Below, one piece after another: positions 32,444 through 44,289 of a stretch of 64,000 nucleotides of DNA. Under the pieces are notes generated by a model, which was not told the origin of the DNA, made no database searches, and saw only the letters and a program-made list of their open reading frames with translations. How positions within the stretch are numbered: the stretch's first letter is position 1; each line of letters starts with the position of its first letter. Made by a program: the position numbers and the translations under genes. This DNA comes from Cepaea nemoralis. Its lineage: Eukaryota > Mollusca > Gastropoda > Stylommatophora > Helicidae. Location: the NCBI GenBank assembly GCA_014155875.1, contig JACEFZ010002053.1, forward strand, positions 62,001-126,000. The letters are read 5' to 3'.

Positions 32444-34240
32444 GCACTGTGGTAATATCCGCTCTTTCAAGCAAGTCTTTGTTTGTTATGTGTTCTTCCC
32501 ACGATATGCCCAGTAAACGTCTCAGACATCTTATATGGAAGGAATTCAACTTTCTTTCCTGTCGTGAGTACAAAATCCAGAATTCAGACCCATAGAGTAG
32601 TGTGCTAACAACACAAGCTTTTTACACTTGAACTTTTGAATGCTCTCTTAGTCTATTATTATTCTCCCAAACTTTCTTAGTTAGCGTGGAAAGTGCTGTG
32701 CCTGCCTTTCCAATGCGTCTTCGATTTCTGTCTCTAAGGAAAGATTATGTGACATTGTCGACCCCAAATATGCAAACTCATGGACAACCTTTAATTCGTG
32801 ATTAGAAAGTTTGATTGATGGAGGCGCACCAGCATCTTGTTCCATAACCAGTATTATAATTAGGCTGATGGTGAGCCCAAAGTCTTTGCAGACGGCTGCA
32901 AAACGATCTACGAGCCGTTTCTGATCTTCTGCTGCATGAGTTGTCATTGCTGCATCGTCTGCAAACAGGAGTTCCCTTATGCATCTTGATTTTATTTTGG
33001 TCTTTGCCTTGAGTCTTGATGCCTTAAAAGGTTTGCCATCAGATCTTGTATGGAGGTATATGCCTACAGTGGCAGTCTCAAATGCCTGCCTTAAAAGAAC
33101 GGCGGCGAAGATACCAAAAAGTGTAGGAGCAAGCACGTAGTCCTGCTTTACTCCAATGCTGATACTGAATGACTGAAATGTTGAACCATCGAATAAAATG
33201 GTCCCCTGCATGTTTTCGTGAAATGATTTCGCGAGGCTTAGTGGGGTGGGTGGACATCATATCTTCTCAAGGAATGCCGTCTCTACTCAGAAGGTCAAAT
33301 GTCTTTTTGAGGTCGATAAAGGCAGTATATAATGGTTTCCTCTGTTCTCTGCACTTTTCCTGGAGCTGCCTGAGTGAGAAAATCATATCGATGGTGGACC
33401 TGTTGGGTTTACAACCGCACTGTGATTCGGGGTAGATTCTTTCAGCAAGAATGTGTAATCTTTTCAGGATTACTCGACCGAAAATCTTGCCTGTAATGCT
33501 GAGTAGGGAAATGCCGCGATAGTTGCTGCAGTCGCTTCTGTCACCTTTGTTTTTATAAATTTTAACAATGTTGGCGTCCCTCATATCTTGTCGTACTGAT
33601 TTTTCTTTCCAGCAGAGCTGAAGTATTGCATACAGTTCTGGGATGATTGGTTCATAGCCACATTTTAAAATTTAAAGTGGAATACTATGTTTTCCTGGTG
33701 CGTTGCCGGATTTGAAAGTGTCTAGTGCTTCACTGATGTCTGTGAGGCACTGTTCGTTATCCAGGGCATGCTTGGTGGACTGCTGTTCAATGGCTTCCAG
33801 AGCTTCTTCTCCACTGAGTATAGCTCTGAGTAGTGTTCTACCCATTGAACCGTTTGTTTCTCTCGATCTTTTATAATTACCCCCTCTTAATGGGGCCATC
33901 TTATACCTGTTCGCACATTTTCTTGCGGTCTGTTGTACTCTATTTCTGACCGTCCGCAGTGCCTGCATTGTTTTCCCTGATGTTGATGTTTTATACACTG
34001 AGAATGCATGCCTCTTTATCTCCAGGACTTGGAGCATCTCTTCAGAGTGTGCTTCAAACCAGTCGGCTGATTTTGTTTGCTTCTTGCCAAATGTTGATAT
34101 TGCTGTGTTGTAAATAGTGTCGCGAAAATGACTCCATCTCTCGGTGGCAGTTCCATATGTGGGGCCAGGCAGAGTCTCCGCCAGAGCCTGTGTGAATTTG
34201 TTGACCTTCTCTTTCTTTTGGGTGGTCCTGGTGTTGATGC
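32444..34240 (-). pseudogene. RTE-related LINE, reverse transcriptase part
   Basis: Minus-strand frames: 33672-34037 (linker, ending SGNAPGKHSIP), 33267-33584 (RT start: KNKGDRSDCSNYRGISLLS, FIDLKKTFDLLSRDG), 32681-33211 (VKQDYVLAPTLFGIF, catalytic LLFADDAAMTTH, FAYLGSTM) and 32376-32573 (SFHIRCLRRLLGISWEE). It is the same family as 26550-27900. The usual GC of QGCVLAP reads DY, and several frame breaks occur, so it is inactive. At 32443 it is interrupted by the nested RTE, and its continuation is at 30245-30331. Confidence 0.82.
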
Positions 34241-35060
34241 GTGATCTTCCTTCTGCTCTGTTTCTGTAGATTCTCTTTTACTTTATCTTCACCTTGCTGG
34301 AAACGAGCGAATGATCGGTGTCGCAGTCAGCACTATGATAGTTGCGAGTCAGTCGTACATTACTGGTTGCTGCTTTTGGTGAGCTCCAGGTCGAGTTGGT
34401 GCCAATTCTTTGATCTGGTGTGCCTCCATGACACCTTCTGGTGTGGTTTTGCTGCGCACAGATTATGATGGCTGCAGAATTCCAAGAGACGTTGTCCATT
34501 GTCGTTGGTCTTCCCAACGCCAAACTGCCCTAGACATGAAAGCCAAGATTTGTGGTCGGGGCCAACCCTGGCGTTGAAATCCCCCAGGATAAAAAGATGT
34601 TTCTCTGGTGTTTCATTGACCACTTTGCTAAGGTCGTCATAGAACGTATCTTTAGATTCTGATGCTGCAGTTAGTGTTGGGTGTGAACGCTTATAATACT
34701 AACTGGGCCTGCTTCTATCTGGAGTTGGAGCTTCAGTATTCTTTCAGTGCCATCTCTTGGTGGTATTATGGACTTTAGCAGCTTGTTTCTGATAGCGAAG
34801 CCAACTACATTCTCCCTGGTCTCTCCGCACGGCTTGCCATACCAGTAGAAAGTGAAGTCCCTTTCCTTGATGTTTCCATATTCTGAGAGACTGGTCTCTT
34901 GCAGGGCGACAATATGTATCCCAGGTCTGAGTAGTTCGTTGTTTATCACTGCTGATTTACGGGCATCGATAATCTCATTTAGATCGCCTGAGATGCCAGG
35001 GGTCACGGTTCTTACGTTCCATGTTCCCAGCCTTAGTACCGGTTTTTTTCCCTTGTTGCT
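34241..35060 (-). pseudogene. RTE-related LINE, APE endonuclease part
   Basis: Frames at 34671-35006 and 34360-34623 encode an apurinic-type endonuclease: IVALQETSLSEYG, FYWYGKPCGE, VVGFAIRNKLL, then LFILGDFNARVG (near 34595) and LLEFCSHHNL. A frameshift near 34650 separates the two halves. It would nick the target for element integration. It belongs to the same element as the RT at 32444-34240. Confidence 0.82.
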
Positions 35061-35700
35061 AGGTGTATAAATTGCGGTCCATGTTTCAGGATTTTGCTCC
35101 TAAGCTCCACATACCCTCAGGGGCAGATGAACCGTGGCGAGACAGCATCTTATTGACTGGAGGAAAGGGGGGGGGGGAGACTGTCTCGCTTAGGCGGGCG
35201 GTAGCTGTCAAGTGAGATAACAATTATCTCTCCCACCGTCGGAAGCAACCCCTGGCGCCTTGTTCTACGCCAATCGAGCATTAAGACTTATAACCGGTAA
35301 ATGCTGCTTCCCGTGTTGTGCCGCCGCTGTTACGCGGTGCTGAAGTGACCTCTCCGGGGCACACACCTGGGCAATGAAATGTGAAGAACGAGCTGTTAAC
35401 CAGTAGCAAGTTCTCCCTCTCCACTTCACCATTGTTGATAAAGGGAAAGGCAGTAGCCAATGCAACTTGGCATTGGTGTCGCCGCAGTAGTTGCCAGAAT
35501 TATGTTGTTTACAACATGAAACTGCCTTTGGAACTCCATCTCCGGATTTGTCCTCAGATGTATTGAATACATACAGTATTCCCAAACACCTTCCCATCTG
35601 GGTATACCCGCAAGGCAGCGGAGGTTTGAGGTTCAGAGTTTCCTCTCTTAGAGGAGATACAAACCAAGGCTGACGAGCCTCCTCTGCCCGGGAATCAATA
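35061..35700 (-). mobile_element. 5' UTR of the RTE-related LINE
   Basis: GC-richer non-coding block upstream of the endonuclease, with a G-run at 35168-35178. A minus-strand frame at 35265-35597 has no domain and is Cys/His-rich by chance. The true 5' end of the element is not marked by a clear duplication. Confidence 0.5.
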
Positions 35701-35749
35701 AGGAGGGAAGTCTACCATTCTTTCTTCCTGACAGTGACCATACTGATCA

Positions 35750-35880
35750 GATGACCGTAGCCATTCTCTCTATTGAGATATTCTCTGCCCACTGTCGATC
35801 ACTTGAAACCATAACCAACAATTATCTGTCGGCTGCCCCAAGTCCGATCCACCAGCTCTTCCCGTGGCGTCACGTTGCCC
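35750..35880 (+). pseudogene. Decayed RNase H-region fragment
   Basis: It matches 21117-21200 and the reverse complement of 47990-48070 (gtagccattctctctattgag ... gaaaccataaccaac). It ends, like the 21110 copy, in a G-run followed by a microsatellite. Confidence 0.42.
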
Positions 35881-35885
35881 TGTTT

Positions 35886-35916
35886 GGGGGGGGGGGGGGC
35901 GCGCTAAACGGGTAAT

Positions 35917-35975
<59 letters not shown>
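35886..35975. repeat. G-run and (AT)n microsatellite
   Basis: About 14 Gs (35886-35899) are followed after about 20 bases by an AT run (35919-35975). Confidence 0.95.
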
Positions 35976-35976
<1 letters not shown>

Positions 35977-36108
35977 GTTAACCCTATTTTTTTTTTCGAG
36001 GAAGCTAACCTATTTATAAATATTTTGTTCTGTAAGTGCAAAAAGTGTTGTTTTCAAAGCAACTTTTAACAAAAGCATCGCATTAATCTTCCAAAGAAAA
36101 ACAAGTAA

Positions 36109-36490
36109 TCTATATATATATAAAATAGAATGTATGTATGTCTGTATGTATGTTATTTATGCGTTCGCGAACGGTCCATTCGATTGAGATGAAATTTTAT
36201 ACACGTCTTCTTCTCATTCCCGTGCTGCCAACAGTCATAGTTTTTTAGTGTATAAATAGTTATTTACTTAATATTATTTAATATTTAATTTACATTATAA
36301 TGTATATATATAGCAAAGGGACATAACTTTTAATAGCATTGCTATATATGTAAAATTGTTGCATATTTCTCAAATAGGAAAACCTTTTCGCTACAGTTAT
36401 CTACAGGCATATGCGTTATAATCCTCCTCATCCCTCCTGCTCCTCCCTCTTCCTCCTTTTTCTTCTTCTTCTGCTACTGCTGCCGCTCCA
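36109..36490 (+). mobile_element. Helitron-like 5' end with CTCC-rich interior
   Basis: It begins TC + TATATATATATAAAA at 36109, preceded by A, then GTATGTATGTCTGTATG, gcgttcgcgaacggtcc, gattgagatgaaatttt and gctgccaacagtcatag, collinear with the minus-strand copy ending at 2053. Farther in, gttatctacaggcat near 36395 and a CTCC/TCCTCC stretch at 36424-36470 parallel the polypurine tract of the first copy. The 3' end was not found. Confidence 0.5.
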
Positions 36491-36608
36491 TTTACCCAAG
36501 TTAATTGTTGGGGGAAGATGTAAAGATCTTTCAAGTGCTCTTTCTAATGCTTTTTGTAAGTTGGTCTTCGTTTATCTAAGGTTGTTCTAACTGCAACCAA
36601 TAAATTAT

Positions 36609-36610
<2 letters not shown>

Positions 36611-36646
<36 letters not shown>
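36611..36646. repeat. (GACA)n microsatellite
   Basis: Nine GACA units, with a shorter relic at 36663-36680. Confidence 0.95.
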
Positions 36647-36647
<1 letters not shown>

Positions 36648-36779
36648 TAAAGGAGCCATAAGATAGACAGACAGACATACACACACACATCTAAATATAA
36701 GATTGGGTTTAAGATAATGATTGCTTGTTGGGAAAAAAAAGAAATCAATCAAAAGGATGATATAAAAATGTGAAAAGTA

Positions 36780-37184
36780 GACAATGAGCAAAGAGACTGA
36801 AAAACATCTGATGGCTGTGGAAATACGATTTCTGAGGAAATTGCAAAGAGTACCATGGACAGACAGAAAAAAACAATGATTAAGTCCTACAAGAAACAAA
36901 TGAAAACCGTAAACTGATTAGAGATAGTAGATGTAGACAGTTAAAATTTTTGGTTATGTTATGAGAAGAAATAAATTGAAGAACTTGGTGACAACTGGCA
37001 TGGTCGAGGGGAAGAGAACAAGGAGAAGGCAAAGAAGTAAATACCTGGATGGCTTGTCACATGACATGGTCGAGAGAAGTACACTGAGCTGATCCACGAC
37101 TCTGGTGATCAATTGAGATGGCAAAAAATGACCACCCACGCTTATTGGCATAGCATATGATGATGATGATGATGATGATGATGA
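36780..37184 (+). pseudogene. RTE-like LINE 3' fragment with (ATG)n tail
   Basis: The plus strand reads a decayed thumb end (AVEIRFLRKLQRVPWTDR near 36820) and C-terminal region (VTTGMVEGKR near 36990), matching the family at 30344-32431. It ends in ATG repeats at 37161-37184. Several stops are present. Confidence 0.78.
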
Positions 37185-37189
37185 TATAA

Positions 37190-39460
37190 ACACTGATACA
37201 ACATCAACGATACAGTCAATTAAAACAACAGTCCAAAAACAATCAATTTACTGATTTATTAAGAGATGCCCAAATCATCAAATGGTAGACAAAATCACTA
37301 AGTCAAATGTCAGCATGACTTTATTTTTACCAAAGTTAATAGTCATGCCAAAAACAACCTTGCACACACAGTCAGCTTTCTGATTCACCACCAGAGATCA
37401 GTACAGATATTTCAGAATCACCACCAGATCTGACACCACTCCCCACAAACACCACTTTGCACTGAACAGAATCACAAATGCCACCAGAAGGCAACATATA
37501 CAACCTGGGCAACACACTGACATTTATATAACAAATGACTCAATATGGGCAATGTTTTATATCAATCCAATCACACTCACAAAGTTGTGAGTACAAGATT
37601 CACACATAAATGGCCTGCTAAAGTCACAATCATGCAAATAAACTATTAAGTTGAATAAAATAAACCCTTACCTGCAAATGTGTATTCATGTCAGCATGAC
37701 ATTACATAAACAAATAACAGTGTTAGGAAACCCCAAAATAAAATGCTAACACACACTGGTCAACAGTGTATTCTTCCATAAGCTTGGCAAGCAATATTTT
37801 ACAATGCCGGCTATTTCACTAAAATATACTTTTTTCACATACAGCTGAATTGTTTTATAAGTAAAGCTGATTTAAGACATTGGCACCTGCTGTGAACATA
37901 TTCAAGATAAGTTATATAGAAATATGTGTTGAAATAAGTATCCAGTGGTTGTGCTACTTGGTTCAAGTGTCTCACACATGATGCTTGCAAAAGATTTCGC
38001 TCTGAAGTTTTATCAACACAAACAGCGCTTTATCTGTAGTCATTCTCCTCATTCAACATATATCAATATAAAAATAAATACATTTCTCATACTAAGATGT
38101 ATCAGTTCGTGTTTTAAATAAGCAAATTACAACATTCTGATATATTGGAGGTGCACATGTTTGACAACAAACCCCTGAATGATCATTCATCATCCACTCA
38201 CGTAATATGCCATATTTACATTAACATGATCTGTGTGATTTTAAGCCCACCAGAATCCAATGGGAACAGCATCGCAAAATAATTAACTATAAATCCGTGC
38301 ACAATCCATGATTTAAAACAATAAAATAAACAAATCTAATGCATTTGCTGTAAATGAAAATAAAAATTCATATATGTACATTAAAAAATTGTGTAAATAA
38401 GATTAGTAAACTTTGTTTTAGCTTTCATTTATGTGTTAAAATGTGCATATAAGATCTGACCAATTATAGTCTGAAAGAAACAATATGATTTTGATGGTAC
38501 TCAGTGTTTTGCCTGCACTTTGCAACAGCTCCTGATCAGGTTAATGGCCTGATGTTTTATTGTCTGAAATATATTAGGAAACAATCTGCAGGTCTTTCTA
38601 GCAACTTATGAGCTCAGGTGGTGTAATAGAGGCGAGCGCACAGGATTAACATACCTGGATCAATAAGCTCCATGGTTCCCCAAAACCAGCAGGCCAGTGC
38701 TCTCAGATCAGGTCAAAAATATAGTAACAAAAGTGCAAATGGGTAGGAGAGTATAGGAGGTCAAACAAGTTTATTACGTTTGGTTGGTAGCAATGCAAAA
38801 ACAGAACGTGGGAAGCACGGTGAAGCATGGCTCCTGGCTGACCTACTGCTAATTCCTGTCAGAAAAATGACTGGTTCCAGAAGTGCATCTGAAACATTCT
38901 AGAAGACTCTTGGAATTACAAGGGAGGAGACTTATTTGGTTGGAACTCTAACGGTGAGGAAAGGCACCAAAACCAGCTGTAGAATGTACCCAACAATTAG
39001 AATATATATGATCACAGATCTATTGCTAGTAGATCGATACAGCACTGAGGTCATGATGTTTGAAATAACTGTGATAGACCAACAGAGTGCAGCTGAAATG
39101 TATATATTTCAATAAACGTCAAACATGCACAAACTGTGGTGTATTTTGTTGGGCTAATCATGACCAATCAGGCGACATTTGTAGAAGTTGTGGTTGTCCC
39201 ACGTGCAGTGGCCAATGGTGTCTGCATGAACAGTATTATCCTGCAGACTGTGCAACAGTAGTGCACAACAAGTCCACATGATGTCTGGTTGATACTAAAA
39301 ACAACTGTCCCATCAACAGTTTTCCAAACACTCGTTCCTGCAGTAGTTGAAAAATGTTATACTCACAAACCTTGCACTCTAGGCTGATGTCTTGACATGA
39401 CTGTCTCAATGGCACAGTGCAACACTCACAGACAAATCAATCAGTTGATGGCACATACAT
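37190..39460. other. Intergenic, no gene recognised
   Basis: AT-rich spacer. One small Cys-rich frame (39087-39281) is listed separately. A block at 38615-38680 (ctcaggtggtgtaatagag) vaguely resembles a tRNA head, but I could not support it. Confidence 0.45.
39087..39281 (+). other. Small Cys-rich open frame, uncertain
   Basis: 64 codons with closely spaced Cys pairs (CTNCG, CRSCGCPTC, GQWC). The spacing recalls zinc-binding segments but fits no family I recognise. No splice or promoter evidence is visible. It may be a fragment of a decayed element or chance. Confidence 0.15.
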
Positions 39461-39571
39461 ATTATAATTATCACAATGTGCTCTGCCAGCTGGGGTAGGC
39501 AATCATCTCTCTTCACAGCTCCCACCATCTGGCAGTTTACTTGCTGATATCTCACCATACAGGGACATAAG

Positions 39572-39675
39572 TTAGCTGCATATCCTTTACAGAAGTCAAC
39601 CCCAGCAGTTTCTGGCTTTGATTTCTTGGCAAGTTTACATTCAGTAAATTGCCATTGCTTTCTGAAGATTCAGTG
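39572..39675 (-). mobile_element. SINE fragment (3' half)
   Basis: The tail gctgcatatcctttac, the block tttcttggcaagtttac and attgccattgctttctga match the SINE family in reverse. The tRNA head is missing. Flanks share cataag (39566-39571 and 39677-39682), a possible short TSD. Confidence 0.75.
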
Positions 39676-39694
39676 GCATAAGACTGTTCAGAAA

Positions 39695-40160
39695 TGTCAT
39701 CACCACCATCATCAAGTGCCATCATGATAAGCATGGGCAGTCATGGTACACCATATCACCTGATCACCAATCTTGGATAAGGTCTGTCGTATTGTTCCCG
39801 TTAAACCACATGATCAATCCATCCATATATTGATCTCTTTGCCCTTCTTCTTCTTTCGTTCGCCTGAAATATGTTTATAACTGCAATGTTGTCTCAGTGG
39901 TCCATAGAGTTTATCTTCCACTGTTGTCTCTCTAGGCCAGAAGGTTTGCCTGGATATGTTGTAGTTTGGGCAGTCCTGGAGTATGTGCTCTGCTGTCTGC
40001 GACATCAAACCACATGTTTTGCAATTAGTCATCAAGTTGTAAAATTTATTTCTCCGCATAATGTGCACATAAAATCTTCACTTATCAATTTACGGTTTGT
40101 GTTGTAGGACTTGCTCATTCATTTTTCTGTCTGTCCGTGATGATATTCTTTCCATGTTCT
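39695..40160 (-). pseudogene. RTE-like LINE 3' fragment, split by another LINE tail
   Basis: 39695-39840 matches the 3' end of the family at 30344 (catcatcaagtgcc, gggcagtcatgg, gatcaccaatcttgg). 40076-40160 matches the next part of the same family upstream (caatttacggtttg, ctgtctgtccgtgatgatatt). Between them lies the RNase H LINE tail at 39841-40075. Confidence 0.65.
39841..40075 (-). pseudogene. 3' tail of the RNase H LINE, nested
   Basis: The minus-strand frame at 39814-40068 contains TCGLMSQTAEHILQDCPN and QTFWPRETTVEDKLYGPL, nearly the same as the C-terminus of the LINE at 18140-21015, with the same GAAGAAGAA tail. It is 5'-truncated to about 235 bp and sits within an RTE fragment. Confidence 0.85.
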
Positions 40161-40166
40161 CTTGTC

Positions 40167-41195
40167 ACATACATAAAGTCTGTACAGGACCCTTGTACAT
40201 GCCCTTACATGATGGTTTCAATGTCACATACATAAAGTCTGTACAGTGCCCTTGTACATGCCCTTACATGATGGTTTCAATGTCACATTTTGTCACATAC
40301 ATAAAGTCTGTACAGTGCCCTTGTACATGCCCTTACATGATGGTTTCAATGTCACATACATAAAGTCTGTACAGTGCCCTTGTACATGCCCTTACATGAT
40401 GGTTTCAGTGTCACATTTTGTCACATACATAAAGTCTGTACAGTGCCCTTGTACATGCCCTTACATGATGGTTTCAGTGTCACATTTTGTCACATACATA
40501 AAGTCTGTACAGGACCCTTGTACATGCCCTTACATGATGGTTTCAGTGTCACATTTTGTCACATACATAAAGTCTGTACAGTGCCCTTGTACATGCCCTT
40601 ACATGATGGTTTCAGTGTCACATTTTGTCACATACATAAAGTCTGTACAGGACCCTTGTACATGCCCTTACATGATGGTTTCAGTGTCACATTTTGTCAC
40701 ATACATAAAGTCTGTACAGTGCCCTTGTACATGCCCTTACATGATGGTTTCAGTGTCACATACATAAAGTCTGTACAGTGCCCTTGTACATGCCCTTACA
40801 TGATGGTTTCAGTGTCACATATGTAAAGTCTGTACAGAAAGCTTGTACATGCCCTTACATAATGGTTTCAATGTCACATTTTGTCACATACATAAAGTCT
40901 GTACAGGACCCTTGTACATGCCCTTACATGATGGTTTCAGTGTCACATACATAAAGTCTGTACAGTGCCCTTGTACATGCCCTTACATAATGGTTTCAAT
41001 GTCACATTTTGTCACATACATAAAGTCTGTACAGAAAGCTTGTACATGCCCTTACATAATGGTTTCAATGTCACATTTTGTCACATACATAAAGTCTGTA
41101 CAGTGCCCTTGTACATGCCCTTACATGATGGTTTCAATGTCACATACATAAAGTCTGTACAGTGCCCTTGTACATGTCCTTACATGATGTTCATG
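40167..41195 (+). repeat. 59/69-bp minisatellite
   Basis: The unit runs cacatacataaagtctgtac, then a variable 3-4 bases, then cttgtacatgcccttacatg and atggtttcartgt. Some units carry 10 more bases (cacattttgt). About 16 units are present. Two variant positions stand out: agtgccc, aggaccc and agaaagc before cttgtacatg, and Atg versus Gtg before tcaca. Long frames (40246-40767, 40374-40826) follow from 69 being a multiple of three and are not called genes. Confidence 0.93.
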
Positions 41196-41399
41196 TGCAT
41201 CAAGTCAATAAAGAGCCCCTTAAAGGCACATTGGGCATATGGAGCTAGACCCCCTGTTACAGATCACATGGCAGCCAGCGAGTGATGTGCTCAGTAACAC
41301 ACCAGCCACCTTCACTTCCCCAGACATGTCCAGGTACCCATGTTAGACTGGCTCAACCTGAGAGCCCAGGTCAATTGTCAACATTCAAAACTGTCCTGA

Positions 41400-42765
41400 T
41401 GTGGACCAAAGCCATGACCAGGCTGTAGGTTAACTTGAGTGAAAGCCATGATGAGTATGTCATGACCAGGCTGTAGGTTAACTTGAGTGAAAGCCATGAT
41501 AAGAAGGTCATGACCAGGCTGTAGGTTAACTTGAGTGAAAGCCATGATAAGAAGGTCATGACCAGGCTGTAGGTTAACTTGAGTGAAAGCCATGATGAGT
41601 ATGTCATGACCAGGCTGTAGGTTAACTTGAGTGAAAGCCATGATGAGTATGTCATGACCAGGCTGTAGGTTAACTTGAGTGAAAGCCATGATAAGAAGGT
41701 CATGACCAGGCTGTAGGTTAACTTGAGTGAAAGCCATGATAAGAAGGTCATGACCAGGCTGTAGGTTAACTTGAGTGAAAGCCATGATGAGCATGTCATG
41801 ACCAGGCTGTAGGTTAACTTGAGTGAAAGCCATGATAAGAAGGTCATGACCAGGCTGTAGGTTAACTTGAGTGAAAGCCATGATGAGTATGTCATGACCA
41901 GGCTGTAGGTTAACTTGAGTGAAAGCCATGATGAGCATGTCATGACCAGGCTGTAGGTTAACTTGAGTGAAAGCCGTGATGAGCATGTCATGACCAGGCT
42001 GTAGGTTAACTTGAGTGAAAACCATGATGAGCATGTCATGACCAGGCTGTAGGTTAACTTGAGTGAAAGCCATGATAAGAAGGTCATGACCAGGCTGTAG
42101 GTTAACTTGAGTGAAAGCCATGATGAGTATGTCATGACCAGGCTGTAGGTTAACTTGAGTGAAAGCCATGATAAGAAGGTCATGACCAGGCTGTAGGTTA
42201 ACTTGAGTGAAAGCCATGATGAGTATGTCATGACCAGGCTGTAGGTTAACTTGAGTGAAAGCCATGATGAGTATGTCATGACCAGGCTGTAGGTTAACTT
42301 GAGTGAAAGCCATGATAAGAAGGTCATGACCAGGCTGTAGGTTAACTTGAGTGAAAGCCATGATGAGTATGTCATGACCAGGCTGTAGGTTAACTTGAGT
42401 GAAAGCCATGATAAGAAGGTCATGACCAGGCTGTAGGTTAACTTGAGTGAAAGCCATGATGAATATGTCATGACCAGGCTGTAGGTTAACTTGAGTGAAA
42501 GCCATGATGAGTATGTCATGACCAGGCTGTAGGTTAACTTGAGTGAAAGCCATGATGAGTATGTCATGACCAGGCTGTAGGTTAACTTGAGTGAAAGCCG
42601 TGATGAGTGTGTCATGACCAGGCTGTAGGTTAACTTGAGTGAAAGCCATGATGAGTGTGTCATGACCAGGCTGTAGGTTAACTTGAGTGAAAGCCGTGAT
42701 GAGTGTGTCATGACCAGGCTGAAGGTTAACTTGAGTGAAAGCCATGATGAGAATGTTATGAAAAT
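41400..42765 (+). repeat. 48-bp minisatellite, about 28 copies
   Basis: The unit is aaagccatgatgagtatgtc plus atgaccaggctgtaggttaa plus cttgagtg. Variants at the middle position are gatgagtatg, gatgagcatg, gataagaagg and gatgagtgtg. The minus strand is open in two frames for 514 and 487 codons, giving 16-residue repeats, because 48 is a multiple of three and the unit has no stop in those frames. No start context, domain or splice signal supports translation. Confidence 0.95.
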
Positions 42766-43189
42766 ACATGAAACATGCATGACCATACAACACATAAAGT
42801 GTCTGACAAGAAATAATATAGAAGCTACAAAAAGCCAACATATAGCTATATTTGCATTCACATTTCTGACCAATTTGTATTCAATGATCATCATCATATA
42901 TATATATAAACTCAATGTTAGTCAATTGGACTACATGTTTTCTGGTTCAGAAAATAAACAAAACAAATTATATAACAGTCAAACACTTGCTAACATCCTC
43001 AACTGCATGCACTCTCATAGAGAATGACTGGATTTCAGAAAACAGAATTTGGTACATTTTAGACCAAAATCATTGATGATGAGAAAATTCAGAGCAATAT
43101 GTATAACACCACCAGTGAAGACTGGAAACACCTACTAACCAGGAGTAAGACATTTCACTGATCATAGTTCACTGATTCCAGAACATTTG
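42766..43189. other. Intergenic, nothing recognised
   Basis: AT-rich spacer with a short (AT) run near 42897. No element was recognised. Confidence 0.45.
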
Positions 43190-43335
43190 TCACCTATCAC
43201 TTTCAAGTCTGCCTCTTGTTCTGTTTCCATAGTATCTACATATCAATACACTCTATGGTATGTTGTTTGGGGGACATCTTTGTTACATGACCGAACCATC
43301 TGATTTCTCTCAATATAATCTATTTCTGATATGGT
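43190..43335 (-). pseudogene. RTE-like LINE C-terminal fragment, decayed
   Basis: On the minus strand one frame reads LREIRWFGHVTKM, the usual thumb-to-tail motif of RTE elements, then a degraded region with stops. About 145 bp are preserved. Confidence 0.5.
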
Positions 43336-43849
43336 TTCCATTTGATTCCTAATATCAGCCTATTTAATCCTGTCTCAACTTTTCACTATGAACATTTTAT
43401 GGAGGCATTTAATCTATTGTTACAATTCTGCTTTTTATGTCTTGCTGTATTAGCACCTACAACATATGAAATGTAAAGGAAGAGTAGTGAAAAGGAATGG
43501 TATTGACAAGAAATAGTTAAGAAATAAAATAAAATATGTGTATTTGTCTTCTCGGTGGCATAATTACAATAAATACAGAAGGCTTCATTTCTGACAAAAC
43601 TAAAGTAACTCAGTGACAACAGATTAGTCCAGCTGACAAATAATTGTGTTCATAGTGTTACAGGCTAACACAGACAATCATGTGATCAATGTGAAATCAT
43701 AAAAAATATATGAAAATTTGTGATCACAGACTGCTTCGATTTGTCTGTGCACTATTTAAACCATTTTTCTGAAACTAAGTCAATACAAGTTATGTGAAAT
43801 TAACATATTAGACAATTCATATGTCTTCTATAAGCAAACATCATATACT
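43336..43849. other. Intergenic, nothing recognised
   Basis: AT-rich spacer without supported features. Confidence 0.45.
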
Positions 43850-43860
43850 CTGCATTACTA

Positions 43861-44082
43861 ATTAAAGTTAGTTGCATGTCCTTTACACGACAAAGCAGTC
43901 AACCCCAGCATTTTTTGGCTGTTCGTGATTCCTGGGCAAGTTTACGTTAAGTAGTTTGCCAATGCTTTCTGAACAACCAGCACCCATACAATTTTATTTA
44001 AAAACGCCAACACAGCTTTGTTTCGATTGCGGGTGTGCAGCATTATGAACTGCATCCGTAATCCCCTCACCACAGAGCCGGT
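43861..44082 (-). mobile_element. SINE copy with probable 11-bp TSD
   Basis: In reverse, the tail gttgcatgtcctttac, the blocks ctgggcaagtttacg, agtagtttgccaatgc and tctgaacaacc, then a diverged head ending at the ccgtaatcccctcac / cagagccgg block. The flanks are ctgcattacta (43850-43860) and ctgctttacta (44083-44093), one mismatch in eleven. Confidence 0.8.
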
Positions 44083-44289
44083 CTGCTTTACTACTACACA
44101 CAATTCATTCCTGATATGAAACAGTTGACAGGCGCATTCCAACACGTTTATTTCATGCATGCAAACTCTTGTGTAATCATGTCATTGTTTGATTGTCTGG
44201 TTGTGTTTGATACAGCCACATATTTGATTTCAGGACGTCAAACACTGCAGTTACTGTTGATGATGTTAATTAATAATGTAATATCATTA

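Noticed and set aside
38600..38720. Possible tRNA gene
   Set aside because: Only a vague A-box-like string; no B box match and no cloverleaf.
40246..40826. 173- and 150-codon frames with repeated Cys-Pro segments
   Set aside because: They come from the 69-bp units of the minisatellite; the short 59-bp units break the frame.
41371..42915. 514- and 487-codon frames on the minus strand
   Set aside because: They are the 48-bp minisatellite read in two frames; both are open because 48 is divisible by three.
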